Origin: Methylosinus sporium | GTDB lineage: Bacteria; Pseudomonadota; Alphaproteobacteria; Rhizobiales; Beijerinckiaceae | Assembly (NCBI RefSeq): GCF_003113265.1 | Contig: NZ_PUIV01000013.1 | Coordinates: 1 to 64,000, forward strand | DNA length: 64,000 bases | Direction: 5' to 3' | In this document: in pieces, positions 19,289 through 28,024 of the stretch | How the letters are laid out: each line of letters opens with the position of its first letter | Numbering within the stretch: the stretch's first letter is position 1 | The notes under the pieces: model-generated | Seen by the model: the letters and a program-made list of their open reading frames with translations, nothing else | Database searches by the model: none | Told to the model about the DNA's origin: nothing | Translations under genes and position numbers: made by a program

Positions 19289-20742
19289 CGCGCCAGCTCC
19301 AATAGCGCGTCCACGTCCAAATGACGTTCGAAATGCTCGGCGAGACCATCCAACGTCGCCTCGATCGACTGCTCGTAGGAGAGGTCGGAGGCGCTCGCGC
19401 CATGATCGCGCAGAAAGGCGGCGCGCAGAGAATCATCGGCGAAAAAGCCATGCACATAGACGCCGGCGCAGCGGCCATCGGCAGAAATCGCACCGTCGCG
19501 CCGCCCATCCTCGAAGCGCAGCAGCGGACGCGCGCAATCTGGCCCCTCGCTGCGGCCGGCGTGCATCTCATAGCCATAGAAGGGGATATTTTCGGCGATG
19601 GTCGCGCCTCTCACCTGCTTCAGCACTTTCTCGGTCTCGAAGACCGTTTCCATATCGAGAAGGCCGAGCCCTTCCACCGCGCCGGGCGGCCCCTCGAGCC
19701 CCTGCGGATCGGCGATGCGGCGGCCCATCATCTGATAGCCGCCGCAAATGCCGAAAACGCGCCCGCCGCGACGAATATGCGCGGCGAGATCTATGTGCCA
19801 GCCGGCCGCGCGAAAGGCGGAAAGATCGGCGATCGTCGCCTTGGAGCCCGGCAATATCACGAGCCGCGCCTCCGCCGGCAGCGGATCGCCCGGCCGCACC
19901 AGAATGAAGCGCACGCCCGGCTCCGCCCGCAGCGGATCGAGATCGTCGAAATTGGCGATATTGGGCAGCAGCGGCGCGGCGATCGTCAGTCCGCCCTCCC
20001 CGCTCGAGGCGCCGGCGCGCAGGCCGAAAGCGTCCTCCGCCGGCAGGCGCGCGGCGTCGGCGAAAAAGGGCGCGAGGCCGAGCGGCCGCCAGCCGGTGCG
20101 CTCGGCGATGAAGCGCATTCCTTCGTCGAAGAGCGAAGGATCGCCACGGAATTTATTGACGATGAAGCCGCGGATCAGCGCTGCATCGTCTGGATCGAGC
20201 ACGGCCTTGCAGCCGACGAGCTGCGCGATGACGCCGCCGCGGTCTATATCGCCGACGAGCACGACCGGCACGTCGACACGGCGGGCGAAGCCCATATTGG
20301 CGATGTCATTGGCGCGCAGATTGATCTCCGCCGCGCTGCCGGCGCCTTCGACCAGCACGATATCGCAGCTCGCGCGCAGGCGCTCATAGCTCTCGAGCAC
20401 GGCGGACATGAGCCCCGCCTTCCATTGCTGATAGTCGCGCGCGCGCGCCGAGCCGATGATTTTTCCGCGCAGCACGACTTGCGCGCCGGCGGCGCCCTGC
20501 GGCTTCAGCAGCACGGGATTCATATCGGCGGTCGGGGCGAGACGCGCGGCGCGCGCCTGCAGCGCCTGGGCGCGGCCGATCTCGGCGCCGTCCGCCGTCA
20601 CCGCGGCGTTGTTGGACATATTCTGCGGCTTGAAAGGCGCGACGCGATAGCCGCGCCGCGTGAGCGCGCGCGCGAGGCCTGCGACGACGAGCGATTTGCC
20701 GACATCGGAGCCCGTGCCTTGGAACATCAGAGCGACGCTCAT
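19285..20742 (-). CDS. cobQ: Cobyric acid synthase CobQ
   Basis: Glutamine-dependent amidotransferase that amidates side chains b, d, e and g of adenosylcobyrinic acid a,c-diamide. The 485-residue protein has an N-terminal dethiobiotin-synthetase-like ATPase domain ([13 protein letters not shown]-loop at residues 6-17, [10 protein letters not shown] at 36-45) and a C-terminal class I glutaminase domain whose nucleophile C333 lies in [11 protein letters not shown]. The open frame continues upstream, but the ATG at 20742 overlapping the cobK stop gives the standard N-terminus. Length is normal. Confidence 0.94.
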   Translation of the reverse strand: MSVALMFQGTGSDVGKSLVVAGLARALTRRGYRVAPFKPQNMSNNAAVTADGAEIGRAQALQARAARLAPTADMNPVLLKPQGAAGAQVVLRGKIIGSARARDYQQWKAGLMSAVLESYERLRASCDIVLVEGAGSAAEINLRANDIANMGFARRVDVPVVLVGDIDRGGVIAQLVGCKAVLDPDDAALIRGFIVNKFRGDPSLFDEGMRFIAERTGWRPLGLAPFFADAARLPAEDAFGLRAGASSGEGGLTIAAPLLPNIANFDDLDPLRAEPGVRFILVRPGDPLPAEARLVILPGSKATIADLSAFRAAGWHIDLAAHIRRGGRVFGICGGYQMMGRRIADPQGLEGPPGAVEGLGLLDMETVFETEKVLKQVRGATIAENIPFYGYEMHAGRSEGPDCARPLLRFEDGRRDGAISADGRCAGVYVHGFFADDSLRAAFLRDHGASASDLSYEQSIEATLDGLAEHFERHLDVDALLELAR

Positions 20743-21545
20743 TGCGAGGTCTCGTAAAAGAGAAAATCGACCGCCGCCTCTATGTGATGAACGATGCGCG
20801 CCTCGCCGCCGCGCGGCGGCGTGACCATCGCGACCGGCAGGCCGAGCGCCCGCGCGGCCTCGATCTTCGCATAGGTCTCGCGGCCGCCGCTGTTCTTGGA
20901 GACGACGATATCGACCTCGGCGGCGCGCATCAGGGACAATTCGCTCTCGACAGTGAAAGGACCACGCTCCAGGATCAATTCGTAGCGTGGCGGTAGATCT
21001 TCTTTCGACGGCTGATCGATCGTGCGGATCAGATAATAATGCTGCGGCGCACACAGAAAATCCGCGAGCCCCAGACGGCCGATGGTGAGGAACGCGCGGC
21101 GCGGCGCCTCGCCCAGCGCCGCGACCGCCCCGGCATTGTCCGCGACCTCGATCCAGCGATCCCCCTCCACCGGGCTCCAAGGCGCACGCGTGAAAACCAG
21201 CAGCGGCAGGCCCAACGCCGCGCAGGCCGTGCGCGCATTGGCGGAAATTCGCGCCGCGAATGGATGGGTCGCGTCGATGACGCGCTCGATGCGCTCCTCG
21301 ACGAGATAGCGCGTCAGCCCCTCGACGCCGCCGAAGCCGCCGATGCGGACCGGCAGCAGCGAGGCGAGCGGCGCGCTGGTGCGGCCCGCCAGCGAGACCA
21401 CTGCGTCAAGGCGCGCGTCGCCGGCGAGACGGGCGGCGAGCGCGCGCGCCTCGCTCGTCCCGCCCAGAATGAGCGCCCGGATCGGCTCGGCCTTTTGCCG
21501 CGGCGCAGCGAGGGGCGCCGCGGCCGGCGTATTGGTCTGAGGCAT
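20739..21545 (-). CDS. cobK: Precorrin-6A reductase CobK
   Basis: NADPH-dependent reductase converting precorrin-6A to precorrin-6B in the aerobic corrin pathway. The 268-residue protein has [17 protein letters not shown] near residue 26 as dinucleotide-binding segment, [16 protein letters not shown] near 90-105, [12 protein letters not shown] and the C-terminal [30 protein letters not shown]. It is the first gene of the cobalamin unit; the start codon lies 49 bp from a divergent DUF2147 gene. I see no cobalamin riboswitch in that gap. Other pathway genes such as cobI, cobJ or cobNST are not in the window. Confidence 0.93.
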   Translation of the reverse strand: MPQTNTPAAAPLAAPRQKAEPIRALILGGTSEARALAARLAGDARLDAVVSLAGRTSAPLASLLPVRIGGFGGVEGLTRYLVEERIERVIDATHPFAARISANARTACAALGLPLLVFTRAPWSPVEGDRWIEVADNAGAVAALGEAPRRAFLTIGRLGLADFLCAPQHYYLIRTIDQPSKEDLPPRYELILERGPFTVESELSLMRAAEVDIVVSKNSGGRETYAKIEAARALGLPVAMVTPPRGGEARIVHHIEAAVDFLFYETSQ

Positions 21546-21593
21546 GGCTTAGCCCTATACTCCCGCCCGTGATTATTCAAACGGAGGCTCGAG

Positions 21594-21992
21594 ATGAAGC
21601 GGTCCTGGATGTGCGCGTCGATATTTTCTGTCGTCGCGACCGCGGCATTCGCCGACCCGATCGGCGAATGGCGCGTCGCCGACGGCACCGCGCATATTCA
21701 GATCAGCCGTTGCGGCCAGGCGATCTGCGGCAAGATCGCCTGGACCTCCGACCCCGGCGTGGACGAGAACAATCCCGATCCGCGCCAACGCGGCCGCAAG
21801 CTGCTCGGCCTGCCCATCCTCACTGTGAAGCCCAATGGCGCCAATAGCTGGGCCGGCACGATCTATAACGCGCGCGACGGCCAGAATTACGCCGCCAGCC
21901 TCGCCATGCGCAGCGAGAAGGTGCTGCGGCTGGAAGGCTGCGTGAATGGGACGAATATCTGTGGTGAGGAGGATTGGACGCGGGTGCGGTGA
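21594..21992 (+). CDS. DUF2147 secreted protein (second copy)
   Basis: A 132-residue DUF2147 protein with a signal peptide ending near TAAFADP. Core features are IGEWRVADGTAHIQISRCGQAICGKI, a GRKLLGLPIL segment and the C-terminal RLEGCVNGTNICGEEDWTR. This copy follows the canonical family pattern more closely than the one at 7153, which is divergent in the middle. An ACGGAGG box precedes the ATG. It is divergent from cobK across 48 bp, so the two promoters must overlap or sit inside the genes. Function unknown; periplasmic location expected. Confidence 0.87.
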   Translation: MKRSWMCASIFSVVATAAFADPIGEWRVADGTAHIQISRCGQAICGKIAWTSDPGVDENNPDPRQRGRKLLGLPILTVKPNGANSWAGTIYNARDGQNYAASLAMRSEKVLRLEGCVNGTNICGEEDWTRVR

Positions 21993-22026
21993 ACCAGCGC
22001 CGCTCTGAATAGCTTCGACGCCCGAC

Positions 22027-22204
22027 GCGCGTCTCCTTCTCCCACTCGTGGGAGGTGGTGGCTCGACGAAGTCGGGTCGGATGAGGACGCGTCCACAGCG
22101 ACGATCTCGAAACGTCTCGCCTGCGCGTCTATGCAGGGGCCCTCATCCGACCCTCGCTGACGCGAGGGCCGCCTTCTCCCGCGCGCGGGAGAAGGAGATG
22201 CGCC
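22027..22204. repeat. Composite inverted repeat between DUF2147 and the IOR gene
   Basis: The left outer arm GCGCGTCTCCTTCTCCC (22027-22043) pairs with GGGAGAAGGAGATGCGC (22188-22204) at 16 of 17 positions. The inner arms GGGTCGGATGAGG (22074-22086) and CCTCATCCGACCC (22142-22154) pair perfectly. Each half also contains its own short hairpin, for example CCCTCGCTGACGCGAGGG at 22152-22169 and CTTCTCCCGCGCGCGGGAGAAG at 22174-22195. The element lies in a convergent gap and looks like two head-to-head copies of a dispersed palindromic repeat. It could also stop transcription from both sides. Confidence 0.75.
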
Positions 22205-22227
22205 CTTCTTTCAATGACGCTCCCCCC

Positions 22228-25200
22228 TCACTCCGCCGCCATTTTCACATCCGGCCTGATCGCGTGATATTCTCCATAGAGCCGCGCGATCTCGGCGCGC
22301 GCCTCCTGCGTGCTGCGCGCGCGTATGTGGCCGAAGCCGCGGATTTTCTCCGGTATGCGCGCCAGCGCCACCGCGGTCGCATGATTGGCCGGCGACAGGC
22401 GCGGCAGAATATCGTCGAGCAGCAATTGATAATCGGCGAGCATCTTGCGCTCGGCGATGCGGTCGCTGTCGGGGCGGAAGGGATCGAGGATCGTGCCGCG
22501 CAGGCCCTTGAAGCGCGCCAGCCATTTCAGCACATGGAACATCCACGAGCCGAAAGTGATCTTGCGCGAGCCGCCTATGTCGTTCTTGCGCTGGAAAGCG
22601 ACGAGATTGGGCGCGAGATGCAGCTCCATGCGCAGATCGCCCTCGAAAATCTCGGCGAGCTGACGCTGGAACGAGCCGTCGGTGTAGAGGCGCGCGACCT
22701 CGAATTCATCCTTGGCCGACATCAGCTTGAACAGGCCGCGCGCCACCGCCTCGGTCAGCTCCTTTGTGCCTGGAACGCGCTCTTTCTCGAGGCGCGCGAC
22801 CGCGTCCACCCTCGAGCGATAGCGGGCGGCGTAAGAGGCGTTCTGATAATCGGTGAGAAAGGCGACGCGACGATCGATCGCCTCTTCCAATGAATGTGAC
22901 ACATCCCGCGCGGGATTGCGCTCGCGCAAGGAGGAGACGACGGCGGCGACGCTCTCGAGATCATGCGCGGCGCGGCGGCCCCAGGCGAAGGCCGAATGAT
23001 TCATCGGCACAGCTTCGCCATTGAGCTCGATGGCGCGCAGCAGCGCAGCCTCGGAAAGCGGCAGCAGTCCCTTCTGCCAGGCGTAGCCGAGCATGAACAT
23101 ATTGGCGGCGATGGAATCGCCGAGCAGCGCCAGCGCCAGCTCCGTCACATTCAGGAAATCGACGCGCTCGCCCGCGGCCTCGCGTATCGCGCGTTCGATG
23201 CGCTGCGCCGGCAGCACGAAATCGGGATCGCGCTCGATATCGCCGGGAAACACCTCGGCGCTGTTGACGACGACATGGCTGCGCGCCGGATCGATGGCGG
23301 CGAGAATCTGCTTGCCGCCGGCGACGACGAGATCGCAGCCGAGCACGAGATCGGCCTCGCCGGCGGCGATGCGGATCGCATGAACGTCGCCACGCGTGCG
23401 GCCGATCTTCACATGGCAATAGACCGCGCCGCCCTTTTGCGCGAGGCCGGCCATGTCGATGACGCCGACGCCCTTGCCCTCGAGATGCGCGGCCATGCCG
23501 AGAATGGCGCTCACCGTGACGACGCCCGTCCCGCCAATGCCGGCGACGAGCACGCCGTAAGGCGTGGCGCCGAGCTGCGGAACGGCGGGCTCCGGCGGCG
23601 GCGGACATTGCGTCTCGCTCGTCGGCGCGGCTTTCTTCATGCGCGCGCCATGCACGGTGACGAAGCTCGGGCAAAAGCCCTCGAGGCAAGAGAGGTCCTT
23701 GTTGCAGCTCGACTGATCGATGCGGCGCTTGCGGCCGAATTCGGTCTCCAGCGGCTGCACCGATACGCAATTGGAGGCGCGGCCGCAATCGCCGCAGCCC
23801 TCGCAGACCAGCTCGTTGATGACGACGCGCACATCGGGGTCGGGATATTCGCCGCGCTTGCGGCCGCGGCGCTTTTCCGTCGCACAGGTCTGATCATAGA
23901 TCAGCACCGTGACGCCTTCCGTCGCGGCGAGCTCGCTCTGCACGCTGTTGATGACGTTGCGGTGATAGATGACGAGGCCCGGCGGCCATTGGATGACCGA
24001 CGAATATTTGTGCGGCTCGTCGGAGACGAGCGCGATTTTGGCGACGCCTTCCGCCGCCATTTGATGCGCTATGGCCTCCACGGTGAGCTCGCCCTCATGC
24101 GCCTGCCCGCCCGTCATGGCGACGACGCCGTTGAAGAGGATTTTGAACGTTATGTTCGTCTTCGTCGCCACGGCGAAGCGAATGGCGAGCGAGCCGGAGT
24201 GATTGTAAGTGCCGTCGCCGAGATTCTGGAACACATGCTTGCGCGTCGAGAAGGGCGCCTCGCCGATCCAATTGGCGCCTTCGCCGCCCATATGTGTGTA
24301 GCCCTCGGTCGAGCGGTCCATCCATTGCGCCATATAATGGCAGCCTATGCCCGTATAGGCGCGCATTCCCTCGGGCACATGGGTGGAGGTCGAATGCGGG
24401 CAGCCGGAGCAAAAATGCGGCACGCGCACGCCGACGTCGGTCAGCGATTTGCGGCGCTCCTGCATGTGCTCGAGACGGCGCACCCGCCCTTCGAGATCGT
24501 CGGAGCGAACGTGATTCAGCAGCCGCCGGCCGATGGCGATGGCGACGTCATTGGCGTCGAGCGAGCCTTTGACCGGAAACAGCCATTCGCCCACCTCGTC
24601 CTTCTTGCCGATGCAGGCGGGTTGATGCGACGAGCCATAGAGCTGCTCGCGCAATTGCACCTCGATCAGCGAGCGCTTCTCCTCGACGACGATGACGAGA
24701 TCGAGCCCGCGCACGAACTCGCGCAGGCCTTGCGGCTCCAGCGGCCAGGGACAGGCGATTTTATAGAGGCGCAGGCCGTAATCATTGGCCCTCACCTCGT
24801 CTATGCCGAGATCGTCCATCGCCTGACGCACGTCGAGATAAGATTTGCCGACAGTGATGACGCCGATTTTGGCGTTGGGCCCGCCGGAAGTGACGATGCG
24901 ATTGAGACGATTGGCGCGGATGAAGGCGAGCATGGCGTCGCGCTTGCTCTCCTGCATACGCTCTTCCTGCGTCAGCACCGGATCGCGCGGACGTATGTTG
25001 AGGCCGCCCGGCGGCATCAGAAAATCGAGCGGCGCGACGGGACGCACACGATCGAGCGAGCCGTCGATGGAGGCGGTGGATTCCACCGTATCCTTGATGA
25101 GCTTCAAGCCTGTCCAGACGCCGGCGTAGCGCGACAGCGCGAAGCCCATGAGGCCGTAGTCGAGAATCTCCTGCACGCCTGCCGGCGAGAGGATCGGCAT

Positions 25201-25737
25201 CATCATATCGACGAAGACGAATTCGGATTGATGCGCCGTGGTCGAAGATTCGGCGGTGTGGTCGTCGCCCATCAGCGCCAGCACGCCGCCATTGCGCGAA
25301 GAGCCGGCGAGATTGACATGGCGCAGCGCGTCGCCGGAGCGATCGACGCCCGGCCCCTTGCCGTACCAGACGGAGAAGACGCCGTCATATTTGCCTTCGC
25401 CGCGCATCTCGGCCTGCTGCGCGCCCCAAATGGCGGTGGCGGCGAGATCCTCGTTGAGGCCCGGCATGAAGAGAATGTCGTGTCTGTCGAAGAGCGGCTT
25501 CGCTTTGTGCAGCTGCGCGTCCATGCCGCCGAGCGGCGAGCCGCGATAGCCGGAGACGAAGCCCGCCGTATTGAGGCCGGCGCGACGATCCATCTCCTTC
25601 TGCATCAGCAGAAGGCGCACGATCGCCTGCGTGCCGTTGAGCAGCACGTGAGTCTTGGAAAGATCGAAACGATCGGCAAGGGAGACGTCGCCGAAGGCGG
25701 AGCCGGTTGTCATGGCGCCGGCGACTTTTTCCGCCAT
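22228..25737 (-). CDS. Indolepyruvate ferredoxin oxidoreductase, fused alpha-beta subunits
   Basis: Large TPP- and Fe-S-dependent 2-oxoacid oxidoreductase of about 1169 residues that oxidatively decarboxylates aryl-pyruvates to acyl-CoA. It has an N-terminal pyrimidine-binding region (LNGTQAIVRLLLMQKEMD, GYRGSPLGGMD), a TPP-binding region (HFCSGCPHSTSTHVPEGMRA, then GGEGANW and FQNLGDGTYNHSG), ferredoxin-type cysteine clusters (CEGCGDCGRASNC and a following set), and a C-terminal gamma-type domain (GIGGTGVVTVSAILGMAAHLEGKG). Such fusions occur in aerobic alpha- and betaproteobacteria. The ATG at 25737 follows AGCGAGGAGAAACTACG, a clear ribosome binding site; the open frame runs further upstream without coding character. 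No partner genes adjoin it. Confidence 0.92.
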   Translation of the reverse strand: MAEKVAGAMTTGSAFGDVSLADRFDLSKTHVLLNGTQAIVRLLLMQKEMDRRAGLNTAGFVSGYRGSPLGGMDAQLHKAKPLFDRHDILFMPGLNEDLAATAIWGAQQAEMRGEGKYDGVFSVWYGKGPGVDRSGDALRHVNLAGSSRNGGVLALMGDDHTAESSTTAHQSEFVFVDMMMPILSPAGVQEILDYGLMGFALSRYAGVWTGLKLIKDTVESTASIDGSLDRVRPVAPLDFLMPPGGLNIRPRDPVLTQEERMQESKRDAMLAFIRANRLNRIVTSGGPNAKIGVITVGKSYLDVRQAMDDLGIDEVRANDYGLRLYKIACPWPLEPQGLREFVRGLDLVIVVEEKRSLIEVQLREQLYGSSHQPACIGKKDEVGEWLFPVKGSLDANDVAIAIGRRLLNHVRSDDLEGRVRRLEHMQERRKSLTDVGVRVPHFCSGCPHSTSTHVPEGMRAYTGIGCHYMAQWMDRSTEGYTHMGGEGANWIGEAPFSTRKHVFQNLGDGTYNHSGSLAIRFAVATKTNITFKILFNGVVAMTGGQAHEGELTVEAIAHQMAAEGVAKIALVSDEPHKYSSVIQWPPGLVIYHRNVINSVQSELAATEGVTVLIYDQTCATEKRRGRKRGEYPDPDVRVVINELVCEGCGDCGRASNCVSVQPLETEFGRKRRIDQSSCNKDLSCLEGFCPSFVTVHGARMKKAAPTSETQCPPPPEPAVPQLGATPYGVLVAGIGGTGVVTVSAILGMAAHLEGKGVGVIDMAGLAQKGGAVYCHVKIGRTRGDVHAIRIAAGEADLVLGCDLVVAGGKQILAAIDPARSHVVVNSAEVFPGDIERDPDFVLPAQRIERAIREAAGERVDFLNVTELALALLGDSIAANMFMLGYAWQKGLLPLSEAALLRAIELNGEAVPMNHSAFAWGRRAAHDLESVAAVVSSLRERNPARDVSHSLEEAIDRRVAFLTDYQNASYAARYRSRVDAVARLEKERVPGTKELTEAVARGLFKLMSAKDEFEVARLYTDGSFQRQLAEIFEGDLRMELHLAPNLVAFQRKNDIGGSRKITFGSWMFHVLKWLARFKGLRGTILDPFRPDSDRIAERKMLADYQLLLDDILPRLSPANHATAVALARIPEKIRGFGHIRARSTQEARAEIARLYGEYHAIRPDVKMAAE

Positions 25738-26194
25738 TCGTAGTTTCTCCTCGCTCGGCGCGAAGGCCCTCGCGGGGCGGGCCCGCTCGCGCAGGCCGCG
25801 CGACGTCTGACGTCTCGGAAAGGGGCGGACCCGCTCTCCATATGAAGCATTCTCGTTCGAAAGCTCTCGCGCGCGTCGCTTCCGAAGGTCATATTGCGGA
25901 TTTGCGGCGGCGGAAAGACTCCCGTCCTCCGCATCCGTGGAAATCCGTATCCCGACCGCGAGGAACCGCCGCCGCCCCGGCGCGACCCGTCCCCGCCTTG
26001 TCCTCGCGGCGTCGGGCGTGGCATTATACGTCACGACGCGCGACGCCAGCAAGCGAGCCTTCGCAGGCGCCGAAAATTGTCGGGCCGGCCGGCCCTGTTT
26101 CCGCCTCCTTCGGCACCTAGAGGACGGGGCCCGAAACGGGAGCGATTCGCAAGACGTACCCCAGGCGCCGCGGCCCGACCGAGGCGAGAGCCCT
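25738..26194. other. Divergent intergenic region (457 bp)
   Basis: Separates the minus-strand IOR gene from the plus-strand DUF1007-NicO pair and must hold both promoters. It contains a GACGTCTGACGTCT direct repeat near 25802, a perfect palindrome GGGCCGGCCGGCCC at 26082-26095, and a TTATAC stretch near 26023 that could be a -10 element, but no convincing -35. I searched by eye for cobalamin and Ni/Co riboswitch hallmarks and found none. The reading frames that cross it lack coding character. Confidence 0.6.
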
Positions 26195-26839
26195 ATGCCG
26201 ATGAAACTCGCCTTCGCTTCGTTGACGATCGCCGCCGCGCTCGCCGCCACGCCCGCCGCGGCGCATCCTCATGTCTGGGTCGCCGTGCGCAGCGAGGTGC
26301 TGTTCACGCCGGACGGCAAGATCAAGGGCGTGCGCCACGCCTGGACCTTCGACGAAATGTATTCCGCTTTCGCGCTGCAAGGCCTCGGCAAGGACGGCAA
26401 GCCGCCGAGCCGCGAGGAGCTCGCGCCGCTCGCCAAGACCAACGCCGAATCGCTCGCCGAATTCGACTATTTCACCTTCGCCAAATATCAGAACGCCAAG
26501 ACCGCCTTCGGGCCGCCAGAGGACGTCTGGCTGGAGGCGAACGACAAGCGTATCGTCACCATGCATTTCACGCTGCCGCTGGAAAAGCCGCTGCCGTCGA
26601 ACAAGCCATTTTCGTTCCAGACCTATGATCCGACCTATTTCGTCGCCTTCGACTTCGAGAAGCAGAATGCGGCGACTCTCGCCGGCGCTCCCGCCGGCTG
26701 CTCGACCAGCGTCGTGGAGCCGAAGCCGCTGCTCGCCGTCGACACGCAAAAGCTCAGCGAGGCCTTTTTCGCCAATATGTCGCCCGGCGCCGATTTCGGC
26801 ATGAAGCTCGCCGCGCGCGTCGTCGTGGCCTGCCCGTGA
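26195..26839 (+). CDS. DUF1007 periplasmic protein
   Basis: A 214-residue protein with a signal peptide (about residues 1-23) followed at once by the family hallmark AHPHVWV. The mature part has the usual DUF1007 segments, including IKGVRHAWTFDEMYSAFA and LPLEKPLPSNKPFSFQTYDP. DUF1007 proteins almost always accompany NicO/RcnA-type Ni/Co (or other metal) permeases and may bind metal in the periplasm through the HPH motif; this is inference. It overlaps the next gene by four bases (GTGA), a strong sign of joint function. The start at 26195 is set by the signal peptide. Confidence 0.88.
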   Translation: MPMKLAFASLTIAAALAATPAAAHPHVWVAVRSEVLFTPDGKIKGVRHAWTFDEMYSAFALQGLGKDGKPPSREELAPLAKTNAESLAEFDYFTFAKYQNAKTAFGPPEDVWLEANDKRIVTMHFTLPLEKPLPSNKPFSFQTYDPTYFVAFDFEKQNAATLAGAPAGCSTSVVEPKPLLAVDTQKLSEAFFANMSPGADFGMKLAARVVVACP

Positions 26840-27855
26840 GGATTGCGCCGCGAGATTGCGCGCTGCTGCTGGCGTCGCTCGCCGCGCTCGCGCTGCTGCA
26901 GGACGCAGCGCTCGCGCAGGCCGCGCGCCATCCTTTCGCCGTCGGCCCCGCCGAGGGCCCGGTCGGCGCGGCGAACGGACTCGCCGGCCTGCTGCTGGCC
27001 TGGCAGAGCAAATTCCACATGCAATTGCAGAGCGCCGCCAAAGCCTTGAAAACGGACCGCTTCGCCTTCGCGACTCTGGCCGCCGCGAGTTTCGCCTATG
27101 GCGTCTTCCACGCCGCCGGGCCCGGCCATGGCAAGGCCGTGCTCGCCTCCTATATGATCGCCAATGAGACAGCGCTGAAGCGCGGGCTGACGCTCGCCGC
27201 TCTGGCGGCGCTGCTGCAAGGCCTCGTCGCAATTGCGCTGGTCGGCGTGGCGGCGATCGTCTTCGGCGTCACGGCTCAGCGCATGACCGCGGCGGCGACT
27301 TGGATCGAAACGGCGAGCTATGTCGCCATCGCCGCGCTCGGCGCGCGCCTCGCCTATGTCAAAGGCCGCGCGCTCATCGCCGCAATGCGAGAGCCGGCGC
27401 CGATTCTCGCCGCGACGCAGCGCGGCGCCTTCGCCTGCGAGGCGGTCGACGATCCGACGCATATCCACGGCCCCGACTGCGGCCATGTTCACGCGATCGA
27501 CGCCTCTCGGCTCGGAACGGGTTTCCGTTGGGGCGACGCGCTGGCGACGGTCGTCGCGGCGGGACTGCGCCCCTGCTCCGGCGCCATTCTCGTGCTCGTC
27601 TTCACTTTGTCACAGGGCGCGTTCATGGCTGGCGCCGGCGCGACGCTGCTGATGTCGGCCGGCACGGCGATCACCACCGGCGGCTTGGCCGCGACGGCCG
27701 TCTTCGCCAAGGATTTCGCCGCGCGCCTCGCCGCGCGGAAATCGCGGCGCGCCGAAACGCTGCTGCGCTCCGCCGAGCTTCTCGCCGCCCTCCTCGTGCT
27801 CGCATTCGGCCTCGCGCTACTTCTCGGCGTCTCCATGAGCGTCGGCGGCGCCTGA
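26836..27855 (+). CDS. NicO/RcnA-family nickel-cobalt transporter
   Basis: Inner-membrane protein of 339 residues with a signal-like first helix and about six further helices. The family metal motif HAAGPGHGKAVLASYM is near residue 94, and RPCSGAILVLVF near 255 is the second conserved element. A His/Cys loop (DPTHIHGPDCGHVHAID, about residues 212-230) lies on the cytoplasmic side and probably binds metal. Whether it imports or exports is not decided by sequence; pairing with a DUF1007 protein is usual for the subfamily. The GTG start overlaps the upstream stop. Supply of cobalt to the nearby cobalamin genes is an attractive but unproven role. Confidence 0.88.
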   Translation: MRIAPRDCALLLASLAALALLQDAALAQAARHPFAVGPAEGPVGAANGLAGLLLAWQSKFHMQLQSAAKALKTDRFAFATLAAASFAYGVFHAAGPGHGKAVLASYMIANETALKRGLTLAALAALLQGLVAIALVGVAAIVFGVTAQRMTAAATWIETASYVAIAALGARLAYVKGRALIAAMREPAPILAATQRGAFACEAVDDPTHIHGPDCGHVHAIDASRLGTGFRWGDALATVVAAGLRPCSGAILVLVFTLSQGAFMAGAGATLLMSAGTAITTGGLAATAVFAKDFAARLAARKSRRAETLLRSAELLAALLVLAFGLALLLGVSMSVGGA

Positions 27856-28024
27856 CGCCATTCTCGCGGCGCCGCGCTCGAATGCTGCGCTGCGACGACG
27901 ATCATTCCGCGCGCGGGGCTGCGCTCGCGCCTGCGCCGCGCTATATTTTCGTCAGCAAATAGTCGCTATTCATATGGCGGACAGCAGGGCCGCAGTCCGT
28001 CGCGCCCACGCCCGGAGGCCTTTG

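Noticed and set aside
22963-25743. 926-codon plus-strand frame opposite the indolepyruvate oxidoreductase gene
   Set aside because: The minus strand encodes a clear full-length enzyme with all motifs; the plus frame is a low-complexity shadow.
25937-26194. N-terminal extension of the DUF1007 frame
   Set aside because: The extra 86 residues are arginine-rich without conservation, while the ATG at 26195 starts directly with a signal peptide.
25738-26194. Search for a cobalamin or Ni/Co riboswitch upstream of the transporter genes
   Set aside because: No B12 box, GGTGA-type conserved loops or NiCo four-helix pattern could be seen.
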